Shown here: piece by piece, positions 17,540-25,668 of the stretch
Position numbering within the stretch: the stretch's first letter is position 1
How the letters are laid out: each line of letters begins with the position of its first letter
DNA from: Methyloceanibacter sp. wino2
GTDB lineage: Bacteria; Pseudomonadota; Alphaproteobacteria; Rhizobiales; Methyloligellaceae
Assembly (NCBI RefSeq): GCF_003071365.1
Contig: NZ_CP028960.1
Span: 2,338,501-2,402,500, forward strand
DNA length: 64,000 bases
Reading direction: 5' to 3'
Notes under the pieces: model-generated
Told to the model about the DNA's origin: nothing
Seen by the model: only the letters and a program-made list of their open reading frames with translations
Databases searched by the model: none
Translations under genes and position numbers: made by a program

Positions 17540-18844
17540 TTGCCGCCTTTTCTCAGCCAAATGCGGTTGAAGAGGGGAGTTACGACCATCAAGAAGCTAC
17601 TGTTCTTCACGGCTAGCATGAGCATCATCGCGCTGGGCGCGGTTTGGATGATGCTGTTCAACGAGCCGATCGCCGACACGATGACGAAGGCGCCCCCGCC
17701 CAAGAAGCGGGCGCTGGCCTATGAGCAGGCGCTCGCGGCCAAGATCGAAGAGGAGGCCGAGGCCTCCAAGACCAAGTCGCAGCCCAAGGCCAAAGACGCA
17801 GCCAAGTCCGACGGGGGCGCCGAGAAGGCGGCTGCGCCCAAGGACACGGGCGGAAATGCGCCGGCGCAGCCGGCGCCTGACCAGCAGGCCGCGGCCGTGC
17901 CGCAGCCGGGTCAGGACCAGCAGGCGCCGCAGCAATTGCCCTGGCTGAACGAGCAAGGCGAGAGCGTCGTCGAGGCACCGGGACCCGGAGCCGGGCCCAA
18001 CGGTCCGCCGCAGGATTTCTTCAACGCGCCGCAACAAGATCCCAATGCTCAGGGCCAGGCTTACGGCCAGAACCAGCCTTATGGTCAGAGCGAGCCCTAC
18101 GGGCAGCAACAGCAGCCCTATGGTCAGGGGCAGCCCTATGACCGGACCGCGTCGGTCAATCCGAATATGAATGGCGGGCAAGACCCGTACGGATCCGGCG
18201 GCTACGGCGGCCAGCAGCAGGCTTATCCGGCCTATCCGGGGCAGGCTCAGCCGGGCGCCCAAGGCCAGTATCCCCAGGCCCAATATCCTCAGGGCCAGTA
18301 TCCGCAACAGGGTCAGCCTCCGCAGGGTCAGTACCCGCAGCAACAGGGACAGTACCCGCAAGGACAGTACCCTCAAGGTCAGATCCCGCCGGGGCAGTAC
18401 CAGCAGGGCCAGTATCCTCAAGGTCAGTATCCCCAAGGCCAGTCTGCTCAGGGTCAGTATCCTCAAGGCCAGAACCCGCAACAGGGTCAGCAGCCCGGCT
18501 ATGGCGCGGACCCCTACGCTCAGCCGCAAGAGGAGTGGGCGAAGATCATCGTGTCCGGTTCGGGCATGCGCCTGACGGCGTCCGAGGACTCGCCCGTGCT
18601 GTTCGCTTTTCCCTATGGGCGTGACTTGAAGGTTGTTTCCCGCAACGGGGAATGGGTCGAGGTGACCGATCCCAACAGCAACGCCAAGGGCTGGATCCAG
18701 GCCTACGCGCTGGGCCCGTCTGCCGGTCCGCAGCAATATGGTCAGGCGGGCGGCTACTACGAGGAGCAACCGCAGCAACAGACGCGCCGTCCCCTCGGCC
18801 GCGGCGGCTTTGCGGACATCATCAACCGCGCCTTCGGCAACTGA
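17540..18844 (+). CDS. SH3 domain-containing protein with a long Q/P/Y/G-rich low-complexity region
   Basis: 434 residues (an ATG at 17561 would give 427). An N-terminal signal anchor (about residues 18-40) precedes a lysine/alanine-rich stretch, then about 200 residues dominated by glutamine, proline, glycine and tyrosine with many copies of QGQYP (roughly 240-320), and finally a bacterial SH3 domain (about 335-395, IIVSGSGMRLTAS ... WVEVTDPNSNAKGWIQ). Probably envelope-anchored with the SH3 domain in the periplasm, where such domains bind cell-wall peptides. The exact start is uncertain: a GAGGGGAG lies inside the first codons. Confidence 0.75.
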   Translation: MPPFLSQMRLKRGVTTIKKLLFFTASMSIIALGAVWMMLFNEPIADTMTKAPPPKKRALAYEQALAAKIEEEAEASKTKSQPKAKDAAKSDGGAEKAAAPKDTGGNAPAQPAPDQQAAAVPQPGQDQQAPQQLPWLNEQGESVVEAPGPGAGPNGPPQDFFNAPQQDPNAQGQAYGQNQPYGQSEPYGQQQQPYGQGQPYDRTASVNPNMNGGQDPYGSGGYGGQQQAYPAYPGQAQPGAQGQYPQAQYPQGQYPQQGQPPQGQYPQQQGQYPQGQYPQGQIPPGQYQQGQYPQGQYPQGQSAQGQYPQGQNPQQGQQPGYGADPYAQPQEEWAKIIVSGSGMRLTASEDSPVLFAFPYGRDLKVVSRNGEWVEVTDPNSNAKGWIQAYALGPSAGPQQYGQAGGYYEEQPQQQTRRPLGRGGFADIINRAFGN

Positions 18845-18845
18845 T

Positions 18846-19415
18846 CTAGGCTTCGCGCTTCACGCCGAGTGAGACGGTCAGCAACCGGCATGGGGATTCA
18901 TGCGGGTTGCGCCATGCGTGGCGCTGCCCGTTCAGCACCACGGCGTCGCCGGTGCCAACCGCGACGGGTTCGCCCCCATCGAGGGTGAGCAGGCAGGCCC
19001 CTTCCGTCACATAGATCAGATCGATCGTGTCGGTCCGGTGCATGCCGGGTTTCTGCGGGTCCATGGTTTGGATGAGGCCGGGCAGCCGGGCTTCAGTCTC
19101 TCTCAATGCCTGCTTCATGTCCTGTGGCGGCGCTGCGTTCTCATTTTCCGGCGGTAGCTCGATGAGCTCGAAGCGGAAGCCGCCCGCAGGCGGAAACCAG
19201 GTGCGGAAGGGCGGCTCGCCTCCGTTGTTGGGCAGCGCGGGGAGCACATCCGCGCCCCACAAGCTGAAAAACTTCGCGCCCGGCATCAGCGGCGTCTCGA
19301 TCGCGGCAACATCGCCGTCGCTCGCGACCACGGGGCTTCCGTCGTTCCCGTCTCCCGTCACGATGCGCCTGACCGATGCAGGCGATTGCGGGGCGGCATT
19401 TTTCGGATCGGCCAT
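18846..19415 (-). CDS. Cupin domain-containing protein
   Basis: 189 residues from ATG 19415. The C-terminal half holds a cupin barrel: GMHRTDTIDLIYVTEGACLLTLDGGEPVAVGTGDAVVLNGQRHAWRNP. The N-terminal half has WFPPAGGFRFELIELPPE. It begins 2 bases after the stop of the glutaminyl cyclotransferase gene, so it is the last member of a four-gene minus-strand unit. Metal and substrate unknown. Convergent with the SH3 gene. Confidence 0.75.
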   Translation of the reverse strand: MADPKNAAPQSPASVRRIVTGDGNDGSPVVASDGDVAAIETPLMPGAKFFSLWGADVLPALPNNGGEPPFRTWFPPAGGFRFELIELPPENENAAPPQDMKQALRETEARLPGLIQTMDPQKPGMHRTDTIDLIYVTEGACLLTLDGGEPVAVGTGDAVVLNGQRHAWRNPHESPCRLLTVSLGVKREA

Positions 19416-19417
19416 GG

Positions 19418-20229
19418 TCAGCGTGCCGGTTTGCGCTTGATGTGCCACAGGCTCGGCCAGGTCTTGCCGGTTATGGCCAGGTTGCCCCGCTCCTTGTCGT
19501 ACGCGATGCCATTCAGAACGTACGGATAGGTGAGCCTCTGCGGGTCGGGATCGAGCCCGTTGCAGTCGAGCCATCCCGTCACCTTGCCGGTCTTCGCCGA
19601 GAAGCGAACGATATAGTTCGTCTTCCAGACATTGGCGTAGATCTCACCGTCGACATATTCGATCTCGTTCAGAAAGCCGACTTCGCTGAAGCCATCGGTG
19701 ACGACGATGTAGCGTTCGACGGCGAGCGTCTTGGGATGCACGAACAGTACGGCCGCCGATCCGTTGCTCATGATGAGACTGCTGCCGTCGGTCGTCAGCC
19801 CCCAGCCCTGGCACGGGTAGCGAAACGTCCCGGTGAATTCCAGCGTGTCGTCATCATGGATGAAGCCGAGCGTCGATAGATAGGTGAGGCGGTAGATCCG
19901 GTCCTCGAAGGCGACGGCGCCCTCGCCGAAATAGCGCTTGTCGAGCTGGCTTTCGCACAGGCACTCGCGGCTCCGGCGATCGAACTTCTTTATCTTCGAG
20001 CGGCCGAACTCTCCTGTGGCTTCGTAGAGAAAGCCCTTATGAAAAAAGAGGCCCTCGTGTAGTCGTCCGTACCGTGCGGATGGGTCTCGACGATCTCATA
20101 GGTTTCAACGGGCACAGCCGTTTGATCGTAGACGCGCGCGTGGCTTACGTCGGGCGCTTGGCCACTGGGCAGTGCGGCCAGGGATTTCTCGATCGCTGCC
20201 GCGCTGTCGAGGGTCTCTACGTGTGTCAT
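19418..20229 (-). pseudogene. Glutaminyl-peptide cyclotransferase, interrupted by a one-base frameshift
   Basis: The N-terminal part starts at ATG 20229 (overlapping the upstream TfoX-like stop, ATGA) and reads VPVETYEIVETHPHGTDDYT, then runs out of frame. The rest continues in another frame as EGLFFHKGFLYEATGEFG, YFGEGAVAFEDRIYRLTY, YPCQGWGLTTDGSSLIMSNG and LNEIEYVDGEIYANVW, the full glutamine cyclotransferase propeller pattern. Restoring one G near 20055-20056 (ACGAGGG to ACGGAGGG) joins DYT to EGLFF exactly as in intact relatives. The enzyme forms N-terminal pyroglutamate. Either a decaying gene or a sequencing error; everything else in the reading frame is intact, which favours error. Confidence 0.85.
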
Positions 20230-20624
20230 GACGTTCGAACTTTCGCTGCTTTTCGCGACGGTTTCTTGCCCGTCGCCTTCTTGCGTGCCGGCTTCTTCGC
20301 CGCGCAGGCAATCGAAAAGGCCGCGCGGGCCCACGTGGTGAGTTCGTCCGGGTCTTCCAGCAGGCGCGGCGGCACCTCCCAATAGGACATGGAGATCGGT
20401 TTTCCGCCCTTGGCCGTGTAGGTGAAGGCTTGCATGCCCTCGGCCTCGAAGGCGGGCGCGGTCGTGCCGTCGGCTTTCAGATAGAGCGTGTCGTCGGCGA
20501 TGAGCCCGAACATCACGTTGTCCGCATACACGCCGGCCCCGCCGAACATGCGGCGAATGGCGACGGGTCCGAAGCCCGCCAGCTGATCCTTGAGAAATTC
20601 CTGGAAGCCTTCGGACGCGCTCAT
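20226..20624 (-). CDS. TfoX/Sxy family protein (N-terminal domain)
   Basis: 132 residues. About residues 8-95 form the TfoX N-terminal domain (LAGFGPVAIRRMFGGAGVYADNVMFGLIADDTLYLKAD ... MSYWEVPPRLLED). The tail (about 105-132) is very lysine/alanine-rich (KKPARKKATGKKPSRKAAK), suggesting nucleic-acid contact. Sxy/TfoX controls competence in gammaproteobacteria, but short alphaproteobacterial versions have no proven role. It lies 18 bases after the radical SAM stop and overlaps the next gene by 4 bases. Confidence 0.85.
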   Translation of the reverse strand: MSASEGFQEFLKDQLAGFGPVAIRRMFGGAGVYADNVMFGLIADDTLYLKADGTTAPAFEAEGMQAFTYTAKGGKPISMSYWEVPPRLLEDPDELTTWARAAFSIACAAKKPARKKATGKKPSRKAAKVRTS

Positions 20625-20642
20625 CCGATCATCCGGCGTTCT

Positions 20643-22568
20643 TTAGGCCGCCGGCGCTTTCTCGCCTGCGGAGCTGCTCTCATTGGCTGCGTCCGGCGCG
20701 GTGAAGGTCTTGCTCGGCTTCATGGTCAGTTTCGGCTGACCCTTGCCGTTGCTCTTCGCGGCGCCGTTGGCCTTGGCGGCGCCGTTGGCCTGAATGGTGG
20801 CCTTGTTCGCAACGCGCAACTCACGCTGCACGGCGACCCGGGCGGCCTCGTTCTGATTGTAGAGGCCCATATGCTCGGAATCTTCCTCGGCCACCGCGGT
20901 CAGCGCCTGGTCCTTGTAGTCGGCGGCATGCGGGTCCGCCTCGATCATCTTGACGATGCGCTTAAGCTCCCACCAGCTCCTGCCGAGCAGGGTGGCTTTG
21001 CGCGCGATCTCCGCGGCGTATTTGGCGTAGAACGTGATCGGGTTCTCGATGGGCAGGCCCGAGCGCCGGTCCTTGCGGTGCTTGATGCGGAAGATGCCCC
21101 ATTGCAGCGGGTGCAGCCCCTCGACCGGCACGGCGTTCTTGAACCAGAACAGCACGGGCATCAGCGAACGGATATTGACCCCGCTGGCATAGGCGCGGCG
21201 CAGGACCGTCTCCAGGTGTTCCCGGGTGTAGAAGATCTTCCAGGCCGACTGATAGGCGCCCTGCCACTCGTCCTTGGTCATCTTCTCGTGGCCCGTGACC
21301 ACGTGCTCCAGCTCGTACTTGTTCATGTCGGGGTCCATCCAGACCCCCTTCTTCGAGAGCACTTGGTGATCCTCGGAGCCGGGCAGCGGCGTGAGGATGA
21401 AGAACTCGAGCATGTCGAGCGGTAGCTCTCTCTTGATGATCTCGAGGTCCTGCTCGATGGATTCAGGCGTGTCGTTCGGGAAGCCGAGAATGTAGCCGGC
21501 GAACGTCATGATGCCGACGGCCTTCCATTCGAGCAGCATCTTCCGGTACTCGGTGATCTTGTTCTGGCGTTTCTTAGCCGCGATCAAGTTCGCCGGATTG
21601 ATGTTCTCAAGCCCGAGGAAGACGCGGGTGACGCCGGCGCGCTTCGACTTCTCGATGAAGTTCGGGATCTTGTGGCACAGCGTGTCGACCTGGATCATGA
21701 AGCGGACGTCCAGGCCATCTTCTTCGCGCAGCTTGATGATGCGATCGTAGATCGCTTCCCAATCCTTGTTCCGCGCGAAATTGTCGTCGGTGATAAAGAA
21801 GCGGTTCACGCCCTGCTCGTAGTTGGAGCGCAGGATCTTCTCGATGGAGTCGGGCGTGCGGTAACGCGACTTGCGGCCCTGTACGTTGATGATCGTGCAG
21901 AACGAGCACTGGAACGGGCAGCCGCGCCCGGCATCGAAGCTGGTGACGTTGCCGACGGTCCGATCGACGAAGTCTCTCGGCAGGAAGGGCGGCGCCGGCA
22001 CATCGGCGAGGCAGGGCAGCTCCTCAGTCATGTGGTTGTAAATGGGCTGCATGTTATGCGCGGCCGCGTCACGGATCACCGTGTCCATGTGCTCTTCGGC
22101 CTCGCCGGCGAAGATGGAGACGCCGAGTTCCTGGGCGGCTTTGATGTCGTCGGGCAACTCGGGAAGCATGGAAAGGCAGCCCGAAACATGGAAGCCGCCA
22201 ATCATGACTTGAATGCCTTCGGCCAGGAACGGCCGGGCGATGTCGACAGCGCGCGGAAATTCGTTCGACTGGACGCCGACGATACCCACAAGGCCTTGGC
22301 CGCCATTGTCCTTGATCAGCTTGATGAGTTCGTCGAACCGGACGCGCTTGTTGGTCTCGTCGATCGCGGTGACGTCAATGGGGAGATGGGGGCCGAGCAC
22401 ACCGCGTTCGGCGGCGTCGACCGCCAGGCCGTAAACGGCGGCGAGCGAGTTCGACGGCATGGTGGATTTCACCCACTGCACGACGTAACCCTGCGCGTCG
22501 TAGTGGGACGGCTTGATCAGGATGAATTGGAAACGCCGGCCGTTGTTCGTCCGTGTTGACTCTGTCAT
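20643..22568 (-). CDS. B12-binding domain radical SAM protein
   Basis: 641 residues. About 12-170 is a cobalamin-binding Rossmann-type domain (VMIGGFHVSGCLSML, FAGEAEEHMD). The radical SAM core follows with the CxxxCxxC cluster motif C217, C221, C224 (CPFQCSFC) and later FFITDDNFARNKDWE and GYILGFPNDTPESI. The C-terminal 70 residues are low-complexity (repeated NGAAK). This architecture covers methylases and ring-forming enzymes acting on lipids, hopanoids or tetrapyrroles. Neighbours do not reveal the substrate. First gene of a likely operon with TfoX-like, glutaminyl cyclotransferase and cupin genes. Confidence 0.88.
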   Translation of the reverse strand: MTESTRTNNGRRFQFILIKPSHYDAQGYVVQWVKSTMPSNSLAAVYGLAVDAAERGVLGPHLPIDVTAIDETNKRVRFDELIKLIKDNGGQGLVGIVGVQSNEFPRAVDIARPFLAEGIQVMIGGFHVSGCLSMLPELPDDIKAAQELGVSIFAGEAEEHMDTVIRDAAAHNMQPIYNHMTEELPCLADVPAPPFLPRDFVDRTVGNVTSFDAGRGCPFQCSFCTIINVQGRKSRYRTPDSIEKILRSNYEQGVNRFFITDDNFARNKDWEAIYDRIIKLREEDGLDVRFMIQVDTLCHKIPNFIEKSKRAGVTRVFLGLENINPANLIAAKKRQNKITEYRKMLLEWKAVGIMTFAGYILGFPNDTPESIEQDLEIIKRELPLDMLEFFILTPLPGSEDHQVLSKKGVWMDPDMNKYELEHVVTGHEKMTKDEWQGAYQSAWKIFYTREHLETVLRRAYASGVNIRSLMPVLFWFKNAVPVEGLHPLQWGIFRIKHRKDRRSGLPIENPITFYAKYAAEIARKATLLGRSWWELKRIVKMIEADPHAADYKDQALTAVAEEDSEHMGLYNQNEAARVAVQRELRVANKATIQANGAAKANGAAKSNGKGQPKLTMKPSKTFTAPDAANESSSAGEKAPAA

Positions 22569-22775
22569 CCCTCAATCCCGTGAAGCACCGTCCCCGCGCG
22601 GTGGGGGAGCTCAAGTCTTTGCGAAACGTCAGAAATTAGCGACCTGGCCCTGGACCGCATCTATCCCCCAATTCCGCCCGAAATTTGGCCAATCGGGCAG
22701 CCGCACCCGCAATCATCGTGCGGTGCGATAAAATCCCTGCCACTCAAACATAAATTGGCCCGGTGGTCCAACGGA

Positions 22776-23198
22776 TTAGGGGGAAGAGGTACCAGAAGTC
22801 TGATTCTGAGGCGAATTGCCTTCCGGGTCCTGTTCCAGCTTGGTGAAGGCGGCGATATCCTTGGCCAGGAAGTAGTTCAGCATGGTCCGGACCACGGCGA
22901 TCACCGCGAGCTTCCAAATATCGTCCCAGGTGGGGGCGACGGCCGTGCGGACGATGTCCGCGGCAAGGGCGAATTCAAGCGCCAGCAGGATCCAAGTGGC
23001 AAATTTCAGCCAGATTTCCCGGCCGCGAAGGCTATCCGCCGTGCCGGAGACGATCGCCCTGAACAGGCCGATGACCGCTTGCGCCGATCCGAATGCCACG
23101 ACGAACACCGCGCCGAACTCGACGCCGAGCGCCACATAGTTCGCGATTACGTTGAAGCTTTCCTCGAGCGGAATGATGGCGCCCTCCCGGTCCGTCAC
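22776..23198 (-). CDS. DUF1622 family membrane protein
   Basis: 140 residues with three transmembrane segments (about 20-45, 65-85, 92-112). The run WLKFATWILLALEFALAADI followed by RTAVAPTWDDIWKLAVIAVVRTMLNYFL is the DUF1622 signature. Inner-membrane protein of unknown function. The short polar tail is not conserved in kind. Confidence 0.85.
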   Translation of the reverse strand: MTDREGAIIPLEESFNVIANYVALGVEFGAVFVVAFGSAQAVIGLFRAIVSGTADSLRGREIWLKFATWILLALEFALAADIVRTAVAPTWDDIWKLAVIAVVRTMLNYFLAKDIAAFTKLEQDPEGNSPQNQTSGTSSP

Positions 23199-23256
23199 GG
23201 GCGAAGACTAAGCCGATTCGGGGGGCGTCTTATAGCGCGGGGAGCAACGAGGGAGA

Positions 23257-23646
23257 CTAAAGCTCTCCAGTCAGGAACTGGGCGCGTCCAAGCCCGAACG
23301 ACCAGTCGTCGTCCGTGTTCTCGACGATCGAGACCATGACGTCGGAGGGAGCGATGCCGCAGGCACGTTCCAGCTCCTCGCACAGGAGCCGGTAGAAGTC
23401 TTCCTTCTTCTCGCGAGTCCGGGGCCGCGAGATGACCTGCACCACCACCACCTTGTCGGTGCGCTCGATATCGAGGCCCGTGTCCTCGACGATCATGCGG
23501 CCGCGCTTGTGCTCCTGGACGATCTGATAGCGGTCGCGCTCCGGCACCTTGAAGGCGGCCAGCATGGCGCGATGCGCCGCGTCGAGCAGCGTCTGGATTT
23601 CGTCGTCGGTGCGGCCTTCGATGAGGTCAAATCGGAGTAGGGGCAT
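23257..23646 (-). CDS. Tautomerase family protein
   Basis: 129 residues. After removal of Met1, Pro2 is the catalytic base of the tautomerase superfamily (MPLLRFDLIEGRTDDEIQTLLDAAHRAM). The domain spans the whole protein and belongs to the longer Tautomerase_2-like group, including VQEHKRGRMIVEDTGLDI and the C-terminal VSIVENTDDDWSFGLGRAQF. It follows an acyl-CoA ligase gene by 4 bases in the same direction, so co-expression is likely. The natural substrate is unknown. Confidence 0.85.
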   Translation of the reverse strand: MPLLRFDLIEGRTDDEIQTLLDAAHRAMLAAFKVPERDRYQIVQEHKRGRMIVEDTGLDIERTDKVVVVQVISRPRTREKKEDFYRLLCEELERACGIAPSDVMVSIVENTDDDWSFGLGRAQFLTGEL

Positions 23647-23650
23647 TAGG

Positions 23651-25282
23651 TCAAACGTCCTTCGCGAGTTCGCGCAGCTTGAATTTCTGGATCTTGCCGG
23701 TGGAGGTCTTGGGCAGGTCCACGAAGACGACGTAGCGCGGGCATTTGAAGTGGGCCAGATGCTCGCGGCACCAGTCGACGATGTCCTTGGCTTCCGCCTT
23801 CGAGCCCTCGCGGAGCTCCACGAAGGCGCAGGGCGTCTCGCCCCATTTCGGGTCGGGCTTGGCCACCACGGCGGCGCTTGCCACGTCCGGGTGCTTGTAG
23901 AGCGTGTCCTCGACCTCGATGGACGAGATGTTCTCGCCGCCCGAGATGATGATGTCCTTGGAGCGGTCCTTCAGCTGGATGTATCCGTCCGGGTGCATCA
24001 CGCCGAGGTCGCCGGAATGGAACCAGCCGCCGGCGAAGGCCTCCTTGGTGGCCTGCTCGTTCTTGAGGTAGCCCTTCATGACGATATTGCCGCGGAACAT
24101 GACCTCGCCGATGGTCTCGGCGTCCGCCGGCGTCTTCTCCATCGTGTCCGGGTCCATGACCGTGAGATCCTCGAGCGTGTGATACCGCACGCCCTGGCGG
24201 ATGCGCTTCTTGGAGCGGTCGTCGAAGGACAGGTCATCCCAGGCCAGGCGCCAGGCATTGAGCGTGGCCGGACCGTAGGTCTCCGTCAGACCGTAGAGAT
24301 GGGTGAGAGCGAAGCCCGCCTCTTCCATGGCGGCCATGACGGCGGCCGGCGGCGGTGCGGCGGCGTGGTTGAACGCGACCTGGTGGTCGAAGTCGCGTCT
24401 CTCTTCGTCGGTCGCATTCAGCAGCACTGACATGACAAAGGGCGCACCCGACAGATGGGTGACCTTGTGGTCGGCGATGGCGTCGTACATGGGCTTGGCG
24501 CGGACCGCGCGCAGGCACACATGGGTGCCCGCCACCATGCTGAGCGACCAGGGGAAGCACCAGCCGTTGCAATGGAACATCGGCAGGGTCCACAGATAGA
24601 CCGGGTGCTGACCCATGCCCGTGGCGATGGTGTTGCCGTAGCACATCATGGCCGCGCCGCGATGATGATAGACGACGCCTTTCGGGTTGCCGGTGGTGCC
24701 GCTCGTGTAGTTCAGCGAGATGGCGTTCCACTCGTCCGACGGCATGGCCCAAGCGTAGTGAGCATCGCCCTCCGAGACGAAGTCCTCGTAGTCGAGATCG
24801 CCGAGCCGCGTTCCCGGTTCGCCGAGTTCCTTGTCCTCGTAGTCGATCAGGAGCGGCTTCACCTTTGCGAGGCTGAGGGCCTCCTTCATCACGTCCCCAA
24901 ACTCCGTGTCGCAGATGACGACCTTGGCCTCGGCGTGATCGAGCATGAAGGCGATGTTGGCCGCATCCAGCCGTGTGTTGACGGAGTGTAGGACCGCGCC
25001 CGTCATCGGCACACCGTAATGCGCTTCGAGCATCGAGGGCGTATTGGACAGCATCACCGAAACGGTGTCGCCGACGCCGATGCCGCGTGTTGCGAGGACA
25101 GAGGCGAGCTGGCGCGCGCGGGCATAAAAGGTCTCGTAGGAGATGTGCGCGTCGCCATGAATGATGGCGGTATGGTCAGGATAAACGGCGGCGGCCCGCT
25201 CCAGGAATACGAGCGGCGTCAGCGGCTGATAGTTCGCGGGCGTCTTGCCGAGCCCGGCGTCATACGGATTTGTCATGGTCAT
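23651..25282 (-). CDS. Acyl-CoA synthetase (AMP-binding enzyme)
   Basis: 543 residues, a typical length. ANL-family motifs: the P-loop LNYTSGTTGNPKGVVYHHRG (about 188-207), the gate region GLTETYGPATLN, the core YHTLEDL...GEVMFRGN, the adenylate motif GWFHSGDLGVMHPDGYIQLKDRSKDII, and the catalytic lysine in STGKIQKFKLRE at the C-terminus. It activates a carboxylic acid to an acyl-CoA through an acyl-AMP. The closest functional groups are medium/long-chain fatty acid and methylmercaptopropionate CoA ligases; the acid cannot be told here. The start is at 25282 or two codons later. Confidence 0.9.
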   Translation of the reverse strand: MTMTNPYDAGLGKTPANYQPLTPLVFLERAAAVYPDHTAIIHGDAHISYETFYARARQLASVLATRGIGVGDTVSVMLSNTPSMLEAHYGVPMTGAVLHSVNTRLDAANIAFMLDHAEAKVVICDTEFGDVMKEALSLAKVKPLLIDYEDKELGEPGTRLGDLDYEDFVSEGDAHYAWAMPSDEWNAISLNYTSGTTGNPKGVVYHHRGAAMMCYGNTIATGMGQHPVYLWTLPMFHCNGWCFPWSLSMVAGTHVCLRAVRAKPMYDAIADHKVTHLSGAPFVMSVLLNATDEERRDFDHQVAFNHAAAPPPAAVMAAMEEAGFALTHLYGLTETYGPATLNAWRLAWDDLSFDDRSKKRIRQGVRYHTLEDLTVMDPDTMEKTPADAETIGEVMFRGNIVMKGYLKNEQATKEAFAGGWFHSGDLGVMHPDGYIQLKDRSKDIIISGGENISSIEVEDTLYKHPDVASAAVVAKPDPKWGETPCAFVELREGSKAEAKDIVDWCREHLAHFKCPRYVVFVDLPKTSTGKIQKFKLRELAKDV

Positions 25283-25361
25283 CGTGGATTGGGTGCGTTT
25301 GGTTGCCGCACCCTAGCCACGGGGGACCGGATGAATCAATTCTTCTTATGGGCGGCCGGGC

Positions 25362-25402
25362 AAAAAAATGCGCTCCGTGGACGGCGAGGTCCACGCGGTG
25401 CA
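25362..25402 (-). terminator. Intrinsic terminator of the 31-aa membrane peptide gene
   Basis: On the minus strand CGTGGAC, loop CTCGCC, GTCCACG, with further partial pairing outside, is followed by a run of seven T. It lies just downstream of the small peptide stop at 25420. Confidence 0.7.
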
Positions 25403-25419
25403 GCCCGGTAGCCTCAGCG

Positions 25420-25515
25420 CTAGCTGGAGCGATGCGAGTAGTAGGCCAGCGTGATCCCGAATGCGCAGAACGCAACGATGATCAGGGCCAGAACGCCCAT
25501 TTCGGTCGGGCTCAT
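25420..25515 (-). CDS. 31-residue single-helix membrane peptide
   Basis: ATG 25515 has GGGAGG 5 bases upstream. The product is a short polar start (MSPTEMG), one hydrophobic helix (VLALIIVAFCAFGITLAYY) and a polar SHRSS end. A good ribosome site, a clean single-span design and an intrinsic terminator right after the stop argue that it is a real micro-gene of the kind that tunes membrane complexes. No family recognised. Confidence 0.55.
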   Translation of the reverse strand: MSPTEMGVLALIIVAFCAFGITLAYYSHRSS

Positions 25516-25668
25516 GACAACCTCCCTTTCATCAAGAGCGACGAAGGGCATGCTCGCGTCAGAGTGGTATCGCGGCCTTGAGGGAGATCAAGCCTGGATC
25601 GGGAGCGCGCAGACGGTCAGACGGCGGACGGGCTTGTGCGTTCGCGCCGCCCGCCCGGATCATTGCAA

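Noticed and set aside
18240-18500. CRISPR or tandem DNA satellite in the QGQYP region
   Set aside because: The repetition is explained by coding for degenerate pentapeptides; there are no unique spacers of constant length.
22757-22830. tRNA-like 5' half (GCCCGGTGGTCCAACGGATTAGG) downstream of the DUF1622 gene
   Set aside because: The acceptor and D-arm resemble a tRNA, but there is no T-arm (no GGTTCGA), no matching 3' acceptor strand, and it overlaps the end of the DUF1622 coding region.
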